Part shown: positions 7,302 through 15,180 of the stretch, one piece after another
Position numbering within the stretch: position 1 is the stretch's first letter
How the letters are laid out: every line of letters begins with the position of its first letter
From: Fluviicola sp.
GTDB taxonomy: Bacteria; Bacteroidota; Bacteroidia; Flavobacteriales_D; Crocinitomicaceae
Assembly: GCF_029266855.1 (NCBI RefSeq)
Contig: NZ_JAQSWB010000007.1
Coordinates: forward strand, 1-64,000
Direction of reading: 5' to 3'
DNA: 64,000 nucleotides
Notes under the pieces: generated by a model
Seen by the model: only the letters and a program-made list of their open reading frames with translations
Told to the model about the DNA's origin: nothing
Databases searched by the model: none
Program-made: the position numbers and the translations under genes

Positions 7302-8777
7302 ATGTTCTCATTATTAATTGCCATCATCATTCTTGCCTTATTATTTGATTTGGTAAACGGTTTCCATGATGCTGCAAACTCTATCGCAACAGTTGTTTCC
7401 ACCAAAGTATTAACGCCATTCCAGGCGGTTGTATGGGCTGCTGTTTTCAACGTTGTTGCTTTTTGGGTATTCGACATGAGCGTTGGAAATACTGTTGCAA
7501 AAACAGTAGACAACAGTGCAATTGACTTATACGTAATCCTTTCGGGACTGATCGCTGCAATGATCTGGAATTTATTGACCTGGTGGTTAGGAATTCCTTC
7601 CTCCTCTTCCCATACCTTGATCGGTGGGTTTGCGGGTGCTGCAGTTGCACATGCAGGTTTTGATGTAATTGCTTCTGCAGAAATCATTAAGGTTACTTTA
7701 TTCATCATCCTGGCCCCGATCATCGGGGGTGTAATTGCTTTTGTAATTGCATTGATAACCGTCAGCAGAAGCTTTGGGAAAAAGATGGTCTCTATCCTAA
7801 TCCTGTCTACGTTCACTTATTTCATCATGCATTACATGGTTGAATACCTGGATGTCAAACCGGTAATGATGTATATCGTTATGGGAATGATCGTTATTTT
7901 CATTCTGACTTACACCTGGTACCAACTCGTACACGGAAAGCGCCAAACTGCCCTGAAAGAATCAAACATGTACAAGAAACTTCAATTGCTTTCTTCTGCA
8001 GCTTTCTCTTTAGGACATGGTGGTGCGGATTCTCAAAAAGTAATGGGGATTATTTGTGCGGCGTTAATGGTATTCGCTAATTCACAGCGCAATGACCAGG
8101 GACAGATTACAGGAAATATTCCCAAAATGTTCCAGATCTCTGAAGTATTTCAAATTGAGTTTAATGATAAATACGGCAGAAAAGAAAAATTCAAGCCGGA
8201 ATATACCAAAAACATTGATTCTCTGAAAATTGAAAAAGAAGATCACATTTTGATCTATACCAAAGGAGATGATATTTACGATGCGAAAACACATGATCTG
8301 ATCTTCAAGGGAAAAACCCTTAACAAAGACTACATGGAAGCCAGCATCTTCAGTAAATATGTTGATAAGGAAGGAGAAATTCGCAAGGGACACAAAATCA
8401 AAGCGAAAGTGAATTCCGAAACGATGCCCGGTTGGATTGCATTCTCCTGTTACCTGATGATTGGTTTGGGAACCATGATGGGTGGATGGAAAATCGTTAA
8501 AACCATGGGGACGAAAATTACCAAAGTGACTCCGCTTGAAGGTGTTTGTGCCGAAACAGCCGGTGCCCTGACTTTGTTTACCGTTTCCAACTTAGGAATT
8601 CCGGTTTCTACAACTCACACCATTACGGGCTCCATCATTGGAGTCGGAGCAACGAAACGTTTAAGTGCTGTGCGCTGGGGTGTAACGATCAACCTGCTTT
8701 GGGCATGGATCTTAACGATTCCTGTTTCAGGTCTGCTTGCAGCCGGAATCTACTACCTTACGAAGTTATTTCATTAA
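7302..8777 (+). CDS. PiT family inorganic phosphate transporter
   Basis: A 491-residue permease. Both PiT repeat signatures are present: DLVNGFHDAANSIATVVSTK near residues 12-31, and GVCAETAGALTLFTVSNLGIPVSTTH near residues 410-435; SSSHTLIGGFAGAA is the first-half counterpart of the second. About ten membrane helices are visible. A hydrophilic loop of roughly 110 residues (about 260-370), rich in charged residues, separates the two halves, longer than in minimal PiT proteins. It imports phosphate with a cation. It forms an operon with the DUF47 gene and is followed by an intrinsic terminator. Confidence 0.93.
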   Translation: MFSLLIAIIILALLFDLVNGFHDAANSIATVVSTKVLTPFQAVVWAAVFNVVAFWVFDMSVGNTVAKTVDNSAIDLYVILSGLIAAMIWNLLTWWLGIPSSSSHTLIGGFAGAAVAHAGFDVIASAEIIKVTLFIILAPIIGGVIAFVIALITVSRSFGKKMVSILILSTFTYFIMHYMVEYLDVKPVMMYIVMGMIVIFILTYTWYQLVHGKRQTALKESNMYKKLQLLSSAAFSLGHGGADSQKVMGIICAALMVFANSQRNDQGQITGNIPKMFQISEVFQIEFNDKYGRKEKFKPEYTKNIDSLKIEKEDHILIYTKGDDIYDAKTHDLIFKGKTLNKDYMEASIFSKYVDKEGEIRKGHKIKAKVNSETMPGWIAFSCYLMIGLGTMMGGWKIVKTMGTKITKVTPLEGVCAETAGALTLFTVSNLGIPVSTTHTITGSIIGVGATKRLSAVRWGVTINLLWAWILTIPVSGLLAAGIYYLTKLFH

Positions 8778-8797
8778 GATCATATCATTTACGACTC

Positions 8798-8829
8798 AAA
8801 ACTCTCACCTTTCCGGGTGGGAGTTTTTT
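8798..8829 (+). terminator. Intrinsic terminator after PiT gene
   Basis: AAAACTCTCACC pairs with GGGTGGGAGTTTT across a short loop and is followed by T residues. Confidence 0.85.
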
Positions 8830-8833
8830 GTTT

Positions 8834-8912
8834 TTATGCGTTTTGCATAATCAGGAGATCCTACGCAGCGAACTGCGCTAACGCTTGTTCAGATCGAAAG
8901 CTATGCTTTCTC
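8834..8912. repeat. Three consecutive small hairpins
   Basis: TTATGC/GCATAA, CGCAG/CTGCG (8864-8877) and GAAAGC/GCTTTC (8896-8910) lie in a row. The words gcgctaac and gctatgc recur in the element at 47150-47235, and the three-hairpin layout recalls the repeats at 1-190. Confidence 0.55.
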
Positions 8913-8922
8913 CTATTTAAAT

Positions 8923-8930
8923 TATATTTG
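8923..8930 (+). promoter_or_regulatory. -7 box TATATTTG
   Basis: Matches TAnnTTTG 16 bases before the ATG at 8947; drives the pyrophosphohydrolase-NUDIX pair. Confidence 0.65.
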
Positions 8931-8946
8931 CAGAAACACAAGAACA

Positions 8947-9339
8947 ATGACACTCAAAGAAACTATTTCGGCAGTTGAAACTTTTCATAAGGCATTCAAT
9001 ATTTCCAATAATTACGAACCTACAGCAGAATTGTCCGAAGCTGATATTACACTTCGCTATAACCTGATGAAGGAAGAGAATGAGGAGTACCTGGAAGCGG
9101 CAAAAAAAGGAGATTTGGTTGAGATTGCAGATGCTTTGGGAGATCAATTGTATATTTTGTGCGGAACAATCTTAAAGCATGGGTTACAGGATAAAATTGC
9201 AGAAGTCTTTGCAGAGATTCAGCGTTCAAACATGAGTAAGCTGGATGCCAACGGAAATCCTATTTACCGTGAAGACGGAAAAGTATTGAAATCAGAATTG
9301 TATTTCAAACCAAACATTCTTTCCGTCCTGGAGAAATAA
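8947..9339 (+). CDS. All-alpha nucleotide pyrophosphohydrolase (MazG/PRA-PH-like)
   Basis: A 130-residue protein of the all-alpha NTP pyrophosphatase class. The metal-binding pair is clear: EENEEYLEA (about residues 43-51) and EIADALGDQLYIL (about 59-71), the EExxE plus ExxD arrangement. Such enzymes split a (deoxy)nucleoside triphosphate to the monophosphate and pyrophosphate; the exact substrate cannot be told from sequence. The phosphoribosyl-ATP hydrolase HisE belongs to the same fold, but there are no his genes nearby. It sits one base upstream of a NUDIX gene, so the two probably form a nucleotide-pool cleaning operon. Confidence 0.82.
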   Translation: MTLKETISAVETFHKAFNISNNYEPTAELSEADITLRYNLMKEENEEYLEAAKKGDLVEIADALGDQLYILCGTILKHGLQDKIAEVFAEIQRSNMSKLDANGNPIYREDGKVLKSELYFKPNILSVLEK

Positions 9340-9340
9340 T

Positions 9341-9766
9341 ATGCAGCGCTTTAATATCCGGGTTTACGGTATTTGCATCAATGAAAGACAGGAACTCCTG
9401 CTTTCAAACGAGTCATACAGGGATCTGAGTTTTACCAAGTTTCCGGGTGGCGGACTGGAATTCGGAGAAGGAATGACCGATTGCCTGAAGCGCGAATTCA
9501 TGGAAGAATTTAACCTGGAAATTGAAGTGGGTGAATTGTTTTATCTAACCGACTTTTTCCAGGTCTCGGCGTTCTCCGAAAACGACCAGGTGGTTTCTGT
9601 CTATTACCGGATCAAAGCAGATCAGGATTCGCTGGACCAACTAATGAATCATCAAGCAGGTGAAGAAGAACTTCACTGGGTGAAGCTTTCCGAACTAACT
9701 GAAGAGTTGCTTACTTTCCCGATTGATAAGGTTGTAGTGCAAAAACTGGTGAGTGAGAGCAATTAG
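9341..9766 (+). CDS. NUDIX hydrolase
   Basis: A 141-residue NUDIX-domain protein. The box reads GGLEFGEGMTDCLKREFMEE followed by FNLEI (about residues 38-62). It fits the GX5EX7REUXEEXGU consensus except that the final Gly is Asn. The catalytic glutamates and the RE pair are kept, so activity is likely. Substrates of the family include oxidised nucleotides, nucleotide sugars and dinucleotide polyphosphates; none can be assigned. It starts one base after the pyrophosphohydrolase stop, implying translational coupling. Confidence 0.88.
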   Translation: MQRFNIRVYGICINERQELLLSNESYRDLSFTKFPGGGLEFGEGMTDCLKREFMEEFNLEIEVGELFYLTDFFQVSAFSENDQVVSVYYRIKADQDSLDQLMNHQAGEEELHWVKLSELTEELLTFPIDKVVVQKLVSESN

Positions 9767-9894
9767 TGAATTGTATTTGGAATAATCCTCAATGTGAAAT
9801 AACGAGATTTATTTGTAAACAAGTTAGTAAACTGGTTTACAGTTATGTCTAATCTCAGGATACTCTATTCTCAATTAGTGAGAAATCCATTCTC

Positions 9895-9930
9895 CAAAAA
9901 AAAAACAGGAACCCTTTTGGAGCTCCTGTT
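9895..9930 (-). terminator. Intrinsic terminator of the OmpA-family gene
   Basis: On the minus strand AACAGGA-GCTCC pairs with GGGTT-CCTGTT around an AAAA loop and is followed by about nine T residues, 20 bases past the stop codon at 9951. Confidence 0.85.
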
Positions 9931-9950
9931 CTATTATCTTTTTGAAAATC

Positions 9951-11312
9951 TTATTTAAATACCACATTGAATTCAACCCGTCTGTTTACGGCCTGACCTT
10001 CCAGTGTTTCATTTGTCGTTTTCGGCTGAGTTTCACCGTAACCTTTAGCAGTGATCCGTTCAACTTCAACACCCTTGGAAACCAAATAAGATACTACAGT
10101 CTGCGCTCTTGCTTCTGATAGCAACAAGTTGTTAGCTTCATCACCAATATTGTCCGTGTGACCTGAAATATTCAAACGATAATCCGGATTTTGCTTCATT
10201 ACACGAACCACATCATCCAACACCGGGAGAGATGTTTTCAATAACGTACTTTTTGCAGTTTCGAACTGAACTCCTTTCAATGCTTTTGTCATGACTTCCT
10301 GAACCTCTTTGGCAACCACCGGACAACCTCTGTTTGAAGCCAATCCCGGAGTTTGAGGACAAATATCATCGATATCAGCTACACCGTCCTTGTCAGTGTC
10401 CGGACAACCATTCGTAGCATATGCACCTGCAGCATCCGGACAAGCGTCATAAGCATCCGCAATTCCGTCAGCATCTCTGTCCTTAATTGCAGCCCCTTTA
10501 GAGTTTACAAAACTTCCCGCAGGCGTATTTGGTTCTTCATCCAATGCATTCGCAACCCCATCCTTATCGTCGTCACGCGATTGTTCTTTTAAAGCTGCAA
10601 TTTCAGCTTTCATTTCGTTCAATTCTTTCGGATCGGCAGCAGCAGCTCCATAGACAGTTGGAGTCCAATCAGCATGTGTTTTATGTTTACCTAAGTAATA
10701 AGAAACACCAACACTTAAATTCAGCATATAGCCATCAATTGGTCCATTTCCGTTTTTCGCCTGCATATCAAAGCGGTTGTTTTGACGTGCGTGAAAGATA
10801 AATGCAAGATCACCATTCAAAGACCATCTTTCATTTAGCTTCAACTGCGGAGTTACCCCGAAAGTGAAATTGATCATGCCGTCTGCGCGTTTAGACAGTG
10901 ATTCCGTATTTGCAATTCTCGGATTGTTGTCTGACCATAAGCTTGAGAATCCGAAACCACCGTGAACCAAAAGTCCTATGCGTGGCATCACCTGTGGGAA
11001 ATGAAGGATATCACCTGCATTCACAACACCTTCAAGTGACGTTCTTACATAATAACTGTTGTAAGGTTTATCAATAAAGTCGAGGAAATCATAATTCACT
11101 CCCAATCGGATTCCTACACGATTGGTAAACATATATCTTCCGTTAATACCAAAATGATGAATTTGATAAAGACGGGTCATAGCTCTGGTTGGAGCCATAC
11201 CATCATGCGCACCGATAGATGCACCCAGCGACCATTTGTTCATGCTCTTCACATCGTTTTGAGCACTTAATACAAAAGGTAAAAAAATGAATATTAAATG
11301 ATAAATTTTCAT
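9951..11312 (-). CDS. OmpA-family outer membrane protein with TSP3 calcium repeats
   Basis: A 453-residue envelope protein. Residues 1-17 are a signal peptide (MKIYHLIFIFLPFVLSA); about 20-210 form an eight-stranded beta barrel; a short helical stretch (ELNEMKAEIAALKEQ) leads into three thrombospondin type 3 repeats (DDDKDGVANALD, DRDADGIADAYD, DTDKDGVADIDD) around residues 245-330; the end is an OmpA domain with NISGHTDNIGDEANNLLLSE that binds peptidoglycan. Predicted role: tethering the outer membrane to the cell wall. It is a single-gene unit with its own promoter box (11342-11349) and terminator. Confidence 0.93.
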   Translation of the reverse strand: MKIYHLIFIFLPFVLSAQNDVKSMNKWSLGASIGAHDGMAPTRAMTRLYQIHHFGINGRYMFTNRVGIRLGVNYDFLDFIDKPYNSYYVRTSLEGVVNAGDILHFPQVMPRIGLLVHGGFGFSSLWSDNNPRIANTESLSKRADGMINFTFGVTPQLKLNERWSLNGDLAFIFHARQNNRFDMQAKNGNGPIDGYMLNLSVGVSYYLGKHKTHADWTPTVYGAAAADPKELNEMKAEIAALKEQSRDDDKDGVANALDEEPNTPAGSFVNSKGAAIKDRDADGIADAYDACPDAAGAYATNGCPDTDKDGVADIDDICPQTPGLASNRGCPVVAKEVQEVMTKALKGVQFETAKSTLLKTSLPVLDDVVRVMKQNPDYRLNISGHTDNIGDEANNLLLSEARAQTVVSYLVSKGVEVERITAKGYGETQPKTTNETLEGQAVNRRVEFNVVFK

Positions 11313-11341
11313 GGCAGGATTATTTTTGTACTTAATTTATG

Positions 11342-11349
11342 CAAATATA
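11342..11349 (-). promoter_or_regulatory. -7 box TATATTTG for the OmpA-family gene
   Basis: Minus-strand TAnnTTTG match 29 bases before the ATG at 11312. Confidence 0.65.
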
Positions 11350-11527
11350 AACAAAAAGCACCCTTAAACCGATCAAAGCAGAGCGTTCTGATTTTTTCTT
11401 CACATTTTATATATCCAAGCAACTGAAAAGTAATTGGTTAATATTGATTAAAGAAACGGAGAAGTCAGCTGCATTTATAGTTATAATAATTTGCGAGAGC
11501 CAAAAAGATGCATATTAAAAATATAAG

Positions 11528-11535
11528 TATCTTTG
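11528..11535 (+). promoter_or_regulatory. -7 box TATCTTTG before the polysaccharide locus
   Basis: Plus-strand TAnnTTTG match, about 85 bases before the gmd remnant. It is the only clear promoter ahead of the run of overlapping genes 11814-24141. Nothing else is recognised in 11350-11619. Confidence 0.55.
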
Positions 11536-11619
11536 CCCCTACTGAAACTCATGCTATAACTAATCTGTAGGCTTTTTGCCAAGCGTAAACTCTGAATAGG
11601 GTTTAATTAAATTAGTTTA

Positions 11620-11808
11620 ATGAAAAAAGTTGCATTAATTACCTGGATTACAAGGCGGAACAGTTCTTTTCCGGCCGAATTTCTTATAAATAAAGGTTGT
11701 GAGTTTCATGGGATAATCCGTGGAGTTTTGTATTTTAACAGCAGTAGAATTGAGCATTTGCATCTCTTAACAACAAATCAATTTGTTCAACCAATAATAA
11801 CGTGTTAA
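11620..11808 (+). pseudogene. Decayed 5' remnant of GDP-mannose 4,6-dehydratase (gmd)
   Basis: The 62-codon frame starts MKKVALIT, continues with SSFPAEFLINKG and HGIIRG, and has RIEHLHLL near codon 50. This follows the amino terminus of Gmd (MKKVALITGITGQDGS, LAEFLLNKGYEVHGIIRR, RIEHLY) position by position. However, the NAD-binding glycines are lost (TWITRRNSS instead of TGITGQDGS), the following Arg/Ser-rich stretch is garbled, and all sequence after about codon 50 is missing. It is therefore read as a fossil of a gmd gene once at the head of the locus. The family match is from memory of Gmd sequences. Confidence 0.7.
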
Positions 11809-11813
11809 AAGAA

Positions 11814-12806
11814 ATGATGTATCAAAAAATACAAAATAAGAAAGTATTAGTAACCGGGGGAGCTGGTTTTATTGGCTCCAATTTGTGTGAGGATCTTTTA
11901 AAGTTCAACAATGAAGTAGTTTGTCTTGACAACTTTTCAACGGGTTACCGAAACAACATTATCCCATTTCTTGCTAACCCTAATTTCCACCTTATAGATG
12001 GAGACATCCGTAATTTTGTTGATTGTCAAACAGCAGTTCAAGATGTAGACATTGTATTACATCAGGCGGCCTTAGGATCAGTTCCAAGGTCTTTGAATGA
12101 TCCGGCGACCACCAATGAGGTCAATATTACCGGTTTTTTGAATATGCTGATAGCCGCAAGAGATGCAAAAGTCAAACGGTTTATATATGCCGCCAGTTCT
12201 TCTACCTATGGAGATTCGGAAAGTCTACCTAAAGTAGAGGACATAATTGGCAAACCACTTTCCCCTTACGCGGTGACTAAATATGTAAACGAATTGTATG
12301 CGCATGTCTTTGGGCTTAATTACGGCTTGGAAATTATTGGTTTAAGATATTTCAATGTTTTCGGTCGAAGACAATCACCTGACGGTGCATATGCTGCGGT
12401 GATTCCTAAATTTGTAGATCAGTTTATGAGGCATGAGTCTCCCGTAATTAATGGTAACGGAACCTATTCACGTGATTTCACCTACATAGATAACGTGATC
12501 CAGATGAATCATTTGGCCGCTACTACTGAAAATAAATCGGTTATTGGTCAGGTATTCAATACAGCGGTCGGAGAGCGGACTACATTGTTGGAAGTGACAC
12601 AGCTGATCCAACATTATCTGTGTGAATTTGATCCTAAAATTGCGGAAGTAGAAATCCTTCACGGTCCCAATCGCGTAGGTGATATCCCCCACTCCCTCGC
12701 AAGTGTTGAAAAAGCAAAGAAAATGCTGAATTACAAACCAACACATCACTTAGAGGAAGGATTGAAAGAAGCTATGGAGTGGTATATTGAATTCAACGAA
12801 AGGTAA
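11814..12806 (+). CDS. UDP-N-acetylglucosamine 4-epimerase, WbpP/TviC type
   Basis: A 330-residue short-chain dehydrogenase/reductase. The Rossmann motif GGAGFIGS lies near residues 15-22, the catalytic Ser region is AASSSTYGD, and YAVTK gives the Tyr and Lys. The blocks LGSVPRSLNDPATTNEVNIT and IGKPLSPYAVTKYVNELYA follow WbpP of Pseudomonas closely. WbpP-type enzymes interconvert UDP-GlcNAc and UDP-GalNAc, giving GalNAc for surface glycans. An upstream GTG at 11802 is possible, but ATG at 11814 or 11817 fits homologues better. It is the first intact gene of the locus, nine bases before wzx. Confidence 0.88.
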   Translation: MMYQKIQNKKVLVTGGAGFIGSNLCEDLLKFNNEVVCLDNFSTGYRNNIIPFLANPNFHLIDGDIRNFVDCQTAVQDVDIVLHQAALGSVPRSLNDPATTNEVNITGFLNMLIAARDAKVKRFIYAASSSTYGDSESLPKVEDIIGKPLSPYAVTKYVNELYAHVFGLNYGLEIIGLRYFNVFGRRQSPDGAYAAVIPKFVDQFMRHESPVINGNGTYSRDFTYIDNVIQMNHLAATTENKSVIGQVFNTAVGERTTLLEVTQLIQHYLCEFDPKIAEVEILHGPNRVGDIPHSLASVEKAKKMLNYKPTHHLEEGLKEAMEWYIEFNER

Positions 12807-12814
12807 AAGCACCA

Positions 12815-14059
12815 TTGAAAACATTAAATAAAATACGAAAAAGTAAAGATGGGAAAGCATTACTTGGCAACTTCATCTCTCTTTCCCTATTACAATTCAT
12901 CGGTTATTTTTCGCCTCTAATTACCTTTCCGTACTTAGCGAGAGTTATTGGTGTTGATGGATTTGGCAAATTGGCATTTGCCAGCTCTGTGGTAGTTTAT
13001 TTCGATACATTTGCGGATTTTGGATTCAACTATACTGCCGTACGAGATATTGCAAAGAAAAGAGATGATATTCAAGAAGTTTCCAGGATATTTTCAATAG
13101 TAATGACGGCAAAATTTCTCTTGTTTTTATTTTCTATTCTAATTTTTGCCATTCTCATTTATTCTGTCCCGGCTTTTTATGAAAACAGATTGCTTTTTTG
13201 GATTTCTTTCATGTCAATTCCCGGACGAATTTTGTTCCCGGACTGGCTTTTTCAGGCCTTTGAAAAAATGAAGTACATTACCATAATGAACCTTGTTTCA
13301 AAACTTCTGTTTATTTCCTTAATTTTTGTAGTTATAAAAAATGAAGACGATTATATCTACCAACCTCTTTTAGTTCTTTCAGGGAATTTGGTGAGTGGGA
13401 TAATTTCAATTTATTTTATACGTAAAATGTTCAAAATTAAATATACTTTTCCAGCAATAGCAGATGTATTCAAAAGCATTAAAGAAGGAAAGGATATGTT
13501 TATCAGTATTTTCCTTCCAAATTTATACACTAATTTCTCGGTTACATTATTAGGTTTCTATGGTGGTAATTTTGTAACGGGAATTTATTCTAGCGGAAAA
13601 AAGTTTATTGACATGGCGGAACAAGTACTAGGAGTATTATCAAGAACATTTTTTCCATTTTTATCCAGAAGAATAGATAAACATGATACCTATGTGAAAA
13701 TAGGCGCTTCAATTAGTATTTTCTTTGGAGTAGTTCTTTTTTTGGGTGCCGATCTATTGGTAAAGATATTTTATACCGATCAGTTTTCAGACTCTTCAAA
13801 TATCATCCGAATTATGTCGGTTGCTCCATTCTTTTTGTTTCTGATGAACACCTATGGCACAAATTATTTGGTAATAATGAAAAAAGAAAAAATATTGAGA
13901 AACATTATTATTTACTGTTCTTTAGGTGGTTTTGCACTTGCATGGTTTGCTGTTACTAACTTTAGTTATATCGGAGTTGCAATAACAATTACTACGGTTT
14001 GGGGAGTTCGAGGGTTGCTAACCTGGCATTATGCCATGAAAATTAAGAAGGCACAATGA
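12815..14059 (+). CDS. Wzx-type polysaccharide flippase
   Basis: A 414-residue protein with about twelve hydrophobic helices. The opening segment GNFISLSLLQFIGYFSPLITFPYLARVIGVDGFGKLAFA is the standard start of the oligosaccharide-repeat flippases (MOP superfamily). It moves the undecaprenyl-PP-linked repeat unit across the inner membrane. The start is an unusual TTG at 12815; there is no in-frame ATG before the first helix and the only nearby ATG is in another frame. It overlaps the CapA-like gene by four bases (ATGA). Confidence 0.9.
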   Translation: MKTLNKIRKSKDGKALLGNFISLSLLQFIGYFSPLITFPYLARVIGVDGFGKLAFASSVVVYFDTFADFGFNYTAVRDIAKKRDDIQEVSRIFSIVMTAKFLLFLFSILIFAILIYSVPAFYENRLLFWISFMSIPGRILFPDWLFQAFEKMKYITIMNLVSKLLFISLIFVVIKNEDDYIYQPLLVLSGNLVSGIISIYFIRKMFKIKYTFPAIADVFKSIKEGKDMFISIFLPNLYTNFSVTLLGFYGGNFVTGIYSSGKKFIDMAEQVLGVLSRTFFPFLSRRIDKHDTYVKIGASISIFFGVVLFLGADLLVKIFYTDQFSDSSNIIRIMSVAPFFLFLMNTYGTNYLVIMKKEKILRNIIIYCSLGGFALAWFAVTNFSYIGVAITITTVWGVRGLLTWHYAMKIKKAQ

Positions 14060-15180
14060 AAATATTGATCACAGGCGATTTAGTGGTATCAAAAAATTAT
14101 GATGCAACAAAATTAATAGACCAAGAAGTCATTTCTTTGTTTAGATCTTCCGATTATAATGTTGTAAATCTTGAAGCTCCAATCACCACCAGTCAATCCA
14201 AAATCAATAAAACAGGTCCGCATTTAAAATCTAATGGCAGCGGTACAAAAGATGTATTATCCGGTTTAAAAATTGACCTGGCCACTTTGGCAAATAATCA
14301 CATCCTTGATTATGATGAACAAGGAGTTAAGGAAACCCTGTCTTTTTGTAAGGACAATCATATTTCTACTGTTGGAGCAGGGACAAATAAGCTTGATGCA
14401 GCTAAAACTCATTATATTGATACTCCAAGAGGTAAAATCGGGATAGTCAACATAGCCGAAAACGAATGGGCATCTGCCACAGAATTAACTGCAGGAGCAA
14501 ACGGTATGAACTTAATCGATGACGTTCATAGCATTCAAGAAACAAAGAAAAAATGTGACTTTGTGTTTGTAATCGTTCATGGTGGTCATGAATATTATAA
14601 TCTTCCCAGCCCCCGAATGCAAAAACAATATCGCTTTTATATAGATAACGGAGCGGATTTGGTTATAGGACATCATACACACTGCATTAGTGGTATGGAA
14701 GTTTATAATAATAAAGAAATCTACTATAGCTTGGGAAATTTCTTATTTACCAAACCCTCTGAATTCAAAGATTGGTATACCGGTATAATTTTACAGGTTG
14801 AGATTTCAGAGCAGAAAGAAATACAAACAAAGCCAATTTTTGTAACTCAATCAAAAGAAGACTTTTCGCTCTCAATTATTAAGGATCCGGAACACGATGA
14901 GATTCATGACAGATTTATTGAATATTCCAATATTATCAGAATTGAAACCAGTTTGAATAAATCTTGGGAAAATTACATTCATGAAAAGCAAATTCAATAT
15001 GAGTATTATTGGTCTCCTTTGAGTTTTATTAAGAACAAATACCTAAAGTCTGCATTATCAAAAATAGGATTTAATAAAAAACAGACCCAAAAAGGCAGAA
15101 CACTTTTCTTAAACTTATTGCGTTGTGAAGCTCATGCAGATTTATCCAAGGAGGTACTAAAGAACAATTTGTCCAAATGA
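14056..15180 (+). CDS. CapA-like metallophosphatase-fold protein
   Basis: A 374-residue protein of the CapA/PgsA family. Metal-site motifs are intact: GD at 7-8, NLE at 38-40, NNH at 80-82 followed by LDYDEQG, then VHGGHEYY, GHHTH and YSLGNFLF in the central third. There is no signal peptide or membrane anchor at the amino terminus, so it appears cytoplasmic, unlike Bacillus CapA. The family was named for poly-gamma-glutamate capsules, but many members sit in glycan loci without known substrate. It lies between wzx and an ATP-grasp gene with four-base overlaps on both sides. The carboxy 120 residues are lysine-rich and unassigned. Confidence 0.85.
   Translation: MKILITGDLVVSKNYDATKLIDQEVISLFRSSDYNVVNLEAPITTSQSKINKTGPHLKSNGSGTKDVLSGLKIDLATLANNHILDYDEQGVKETLSFCKDNHISTVGAGTNKLDAAKTHYIDTPRGKIGIVNIAENEWASATELTAGANGMNLIDDVHSIQETKKKCDFVFVIVHGGHEYYNLPSPRMQKQYRFYIDNGADLVIGHHTHCISGMEVYNNKEIYYSLGNFLFTKPSEFKDWYTGIILQVEISEQKEIQTKPIFVTQSKEDFSLSIIKDPEHDEIHDRFIEYSNIIRIETSLNKSWENYIHEKQIQYEYYWSPLSFIKNKYLKSALSKIGFNKKQTQKGRTLFLNLLRCEAHADLSKEVLKNNLSK

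Noticed and set aside
7280-7816. A long antisense frame (178 codons) opposite the PiT gene
   Set aside because: It mirrors the codons of a clear PiT permease and has low-complexity Thr/Ala/Asn composition typical of shadow frames.
11620-11808. The 62-codon frame as an intact small gene
   Set aside because: Its resemblance to the Gmd amino terminus with lost glycines and sudden end fits a pseudogene better.
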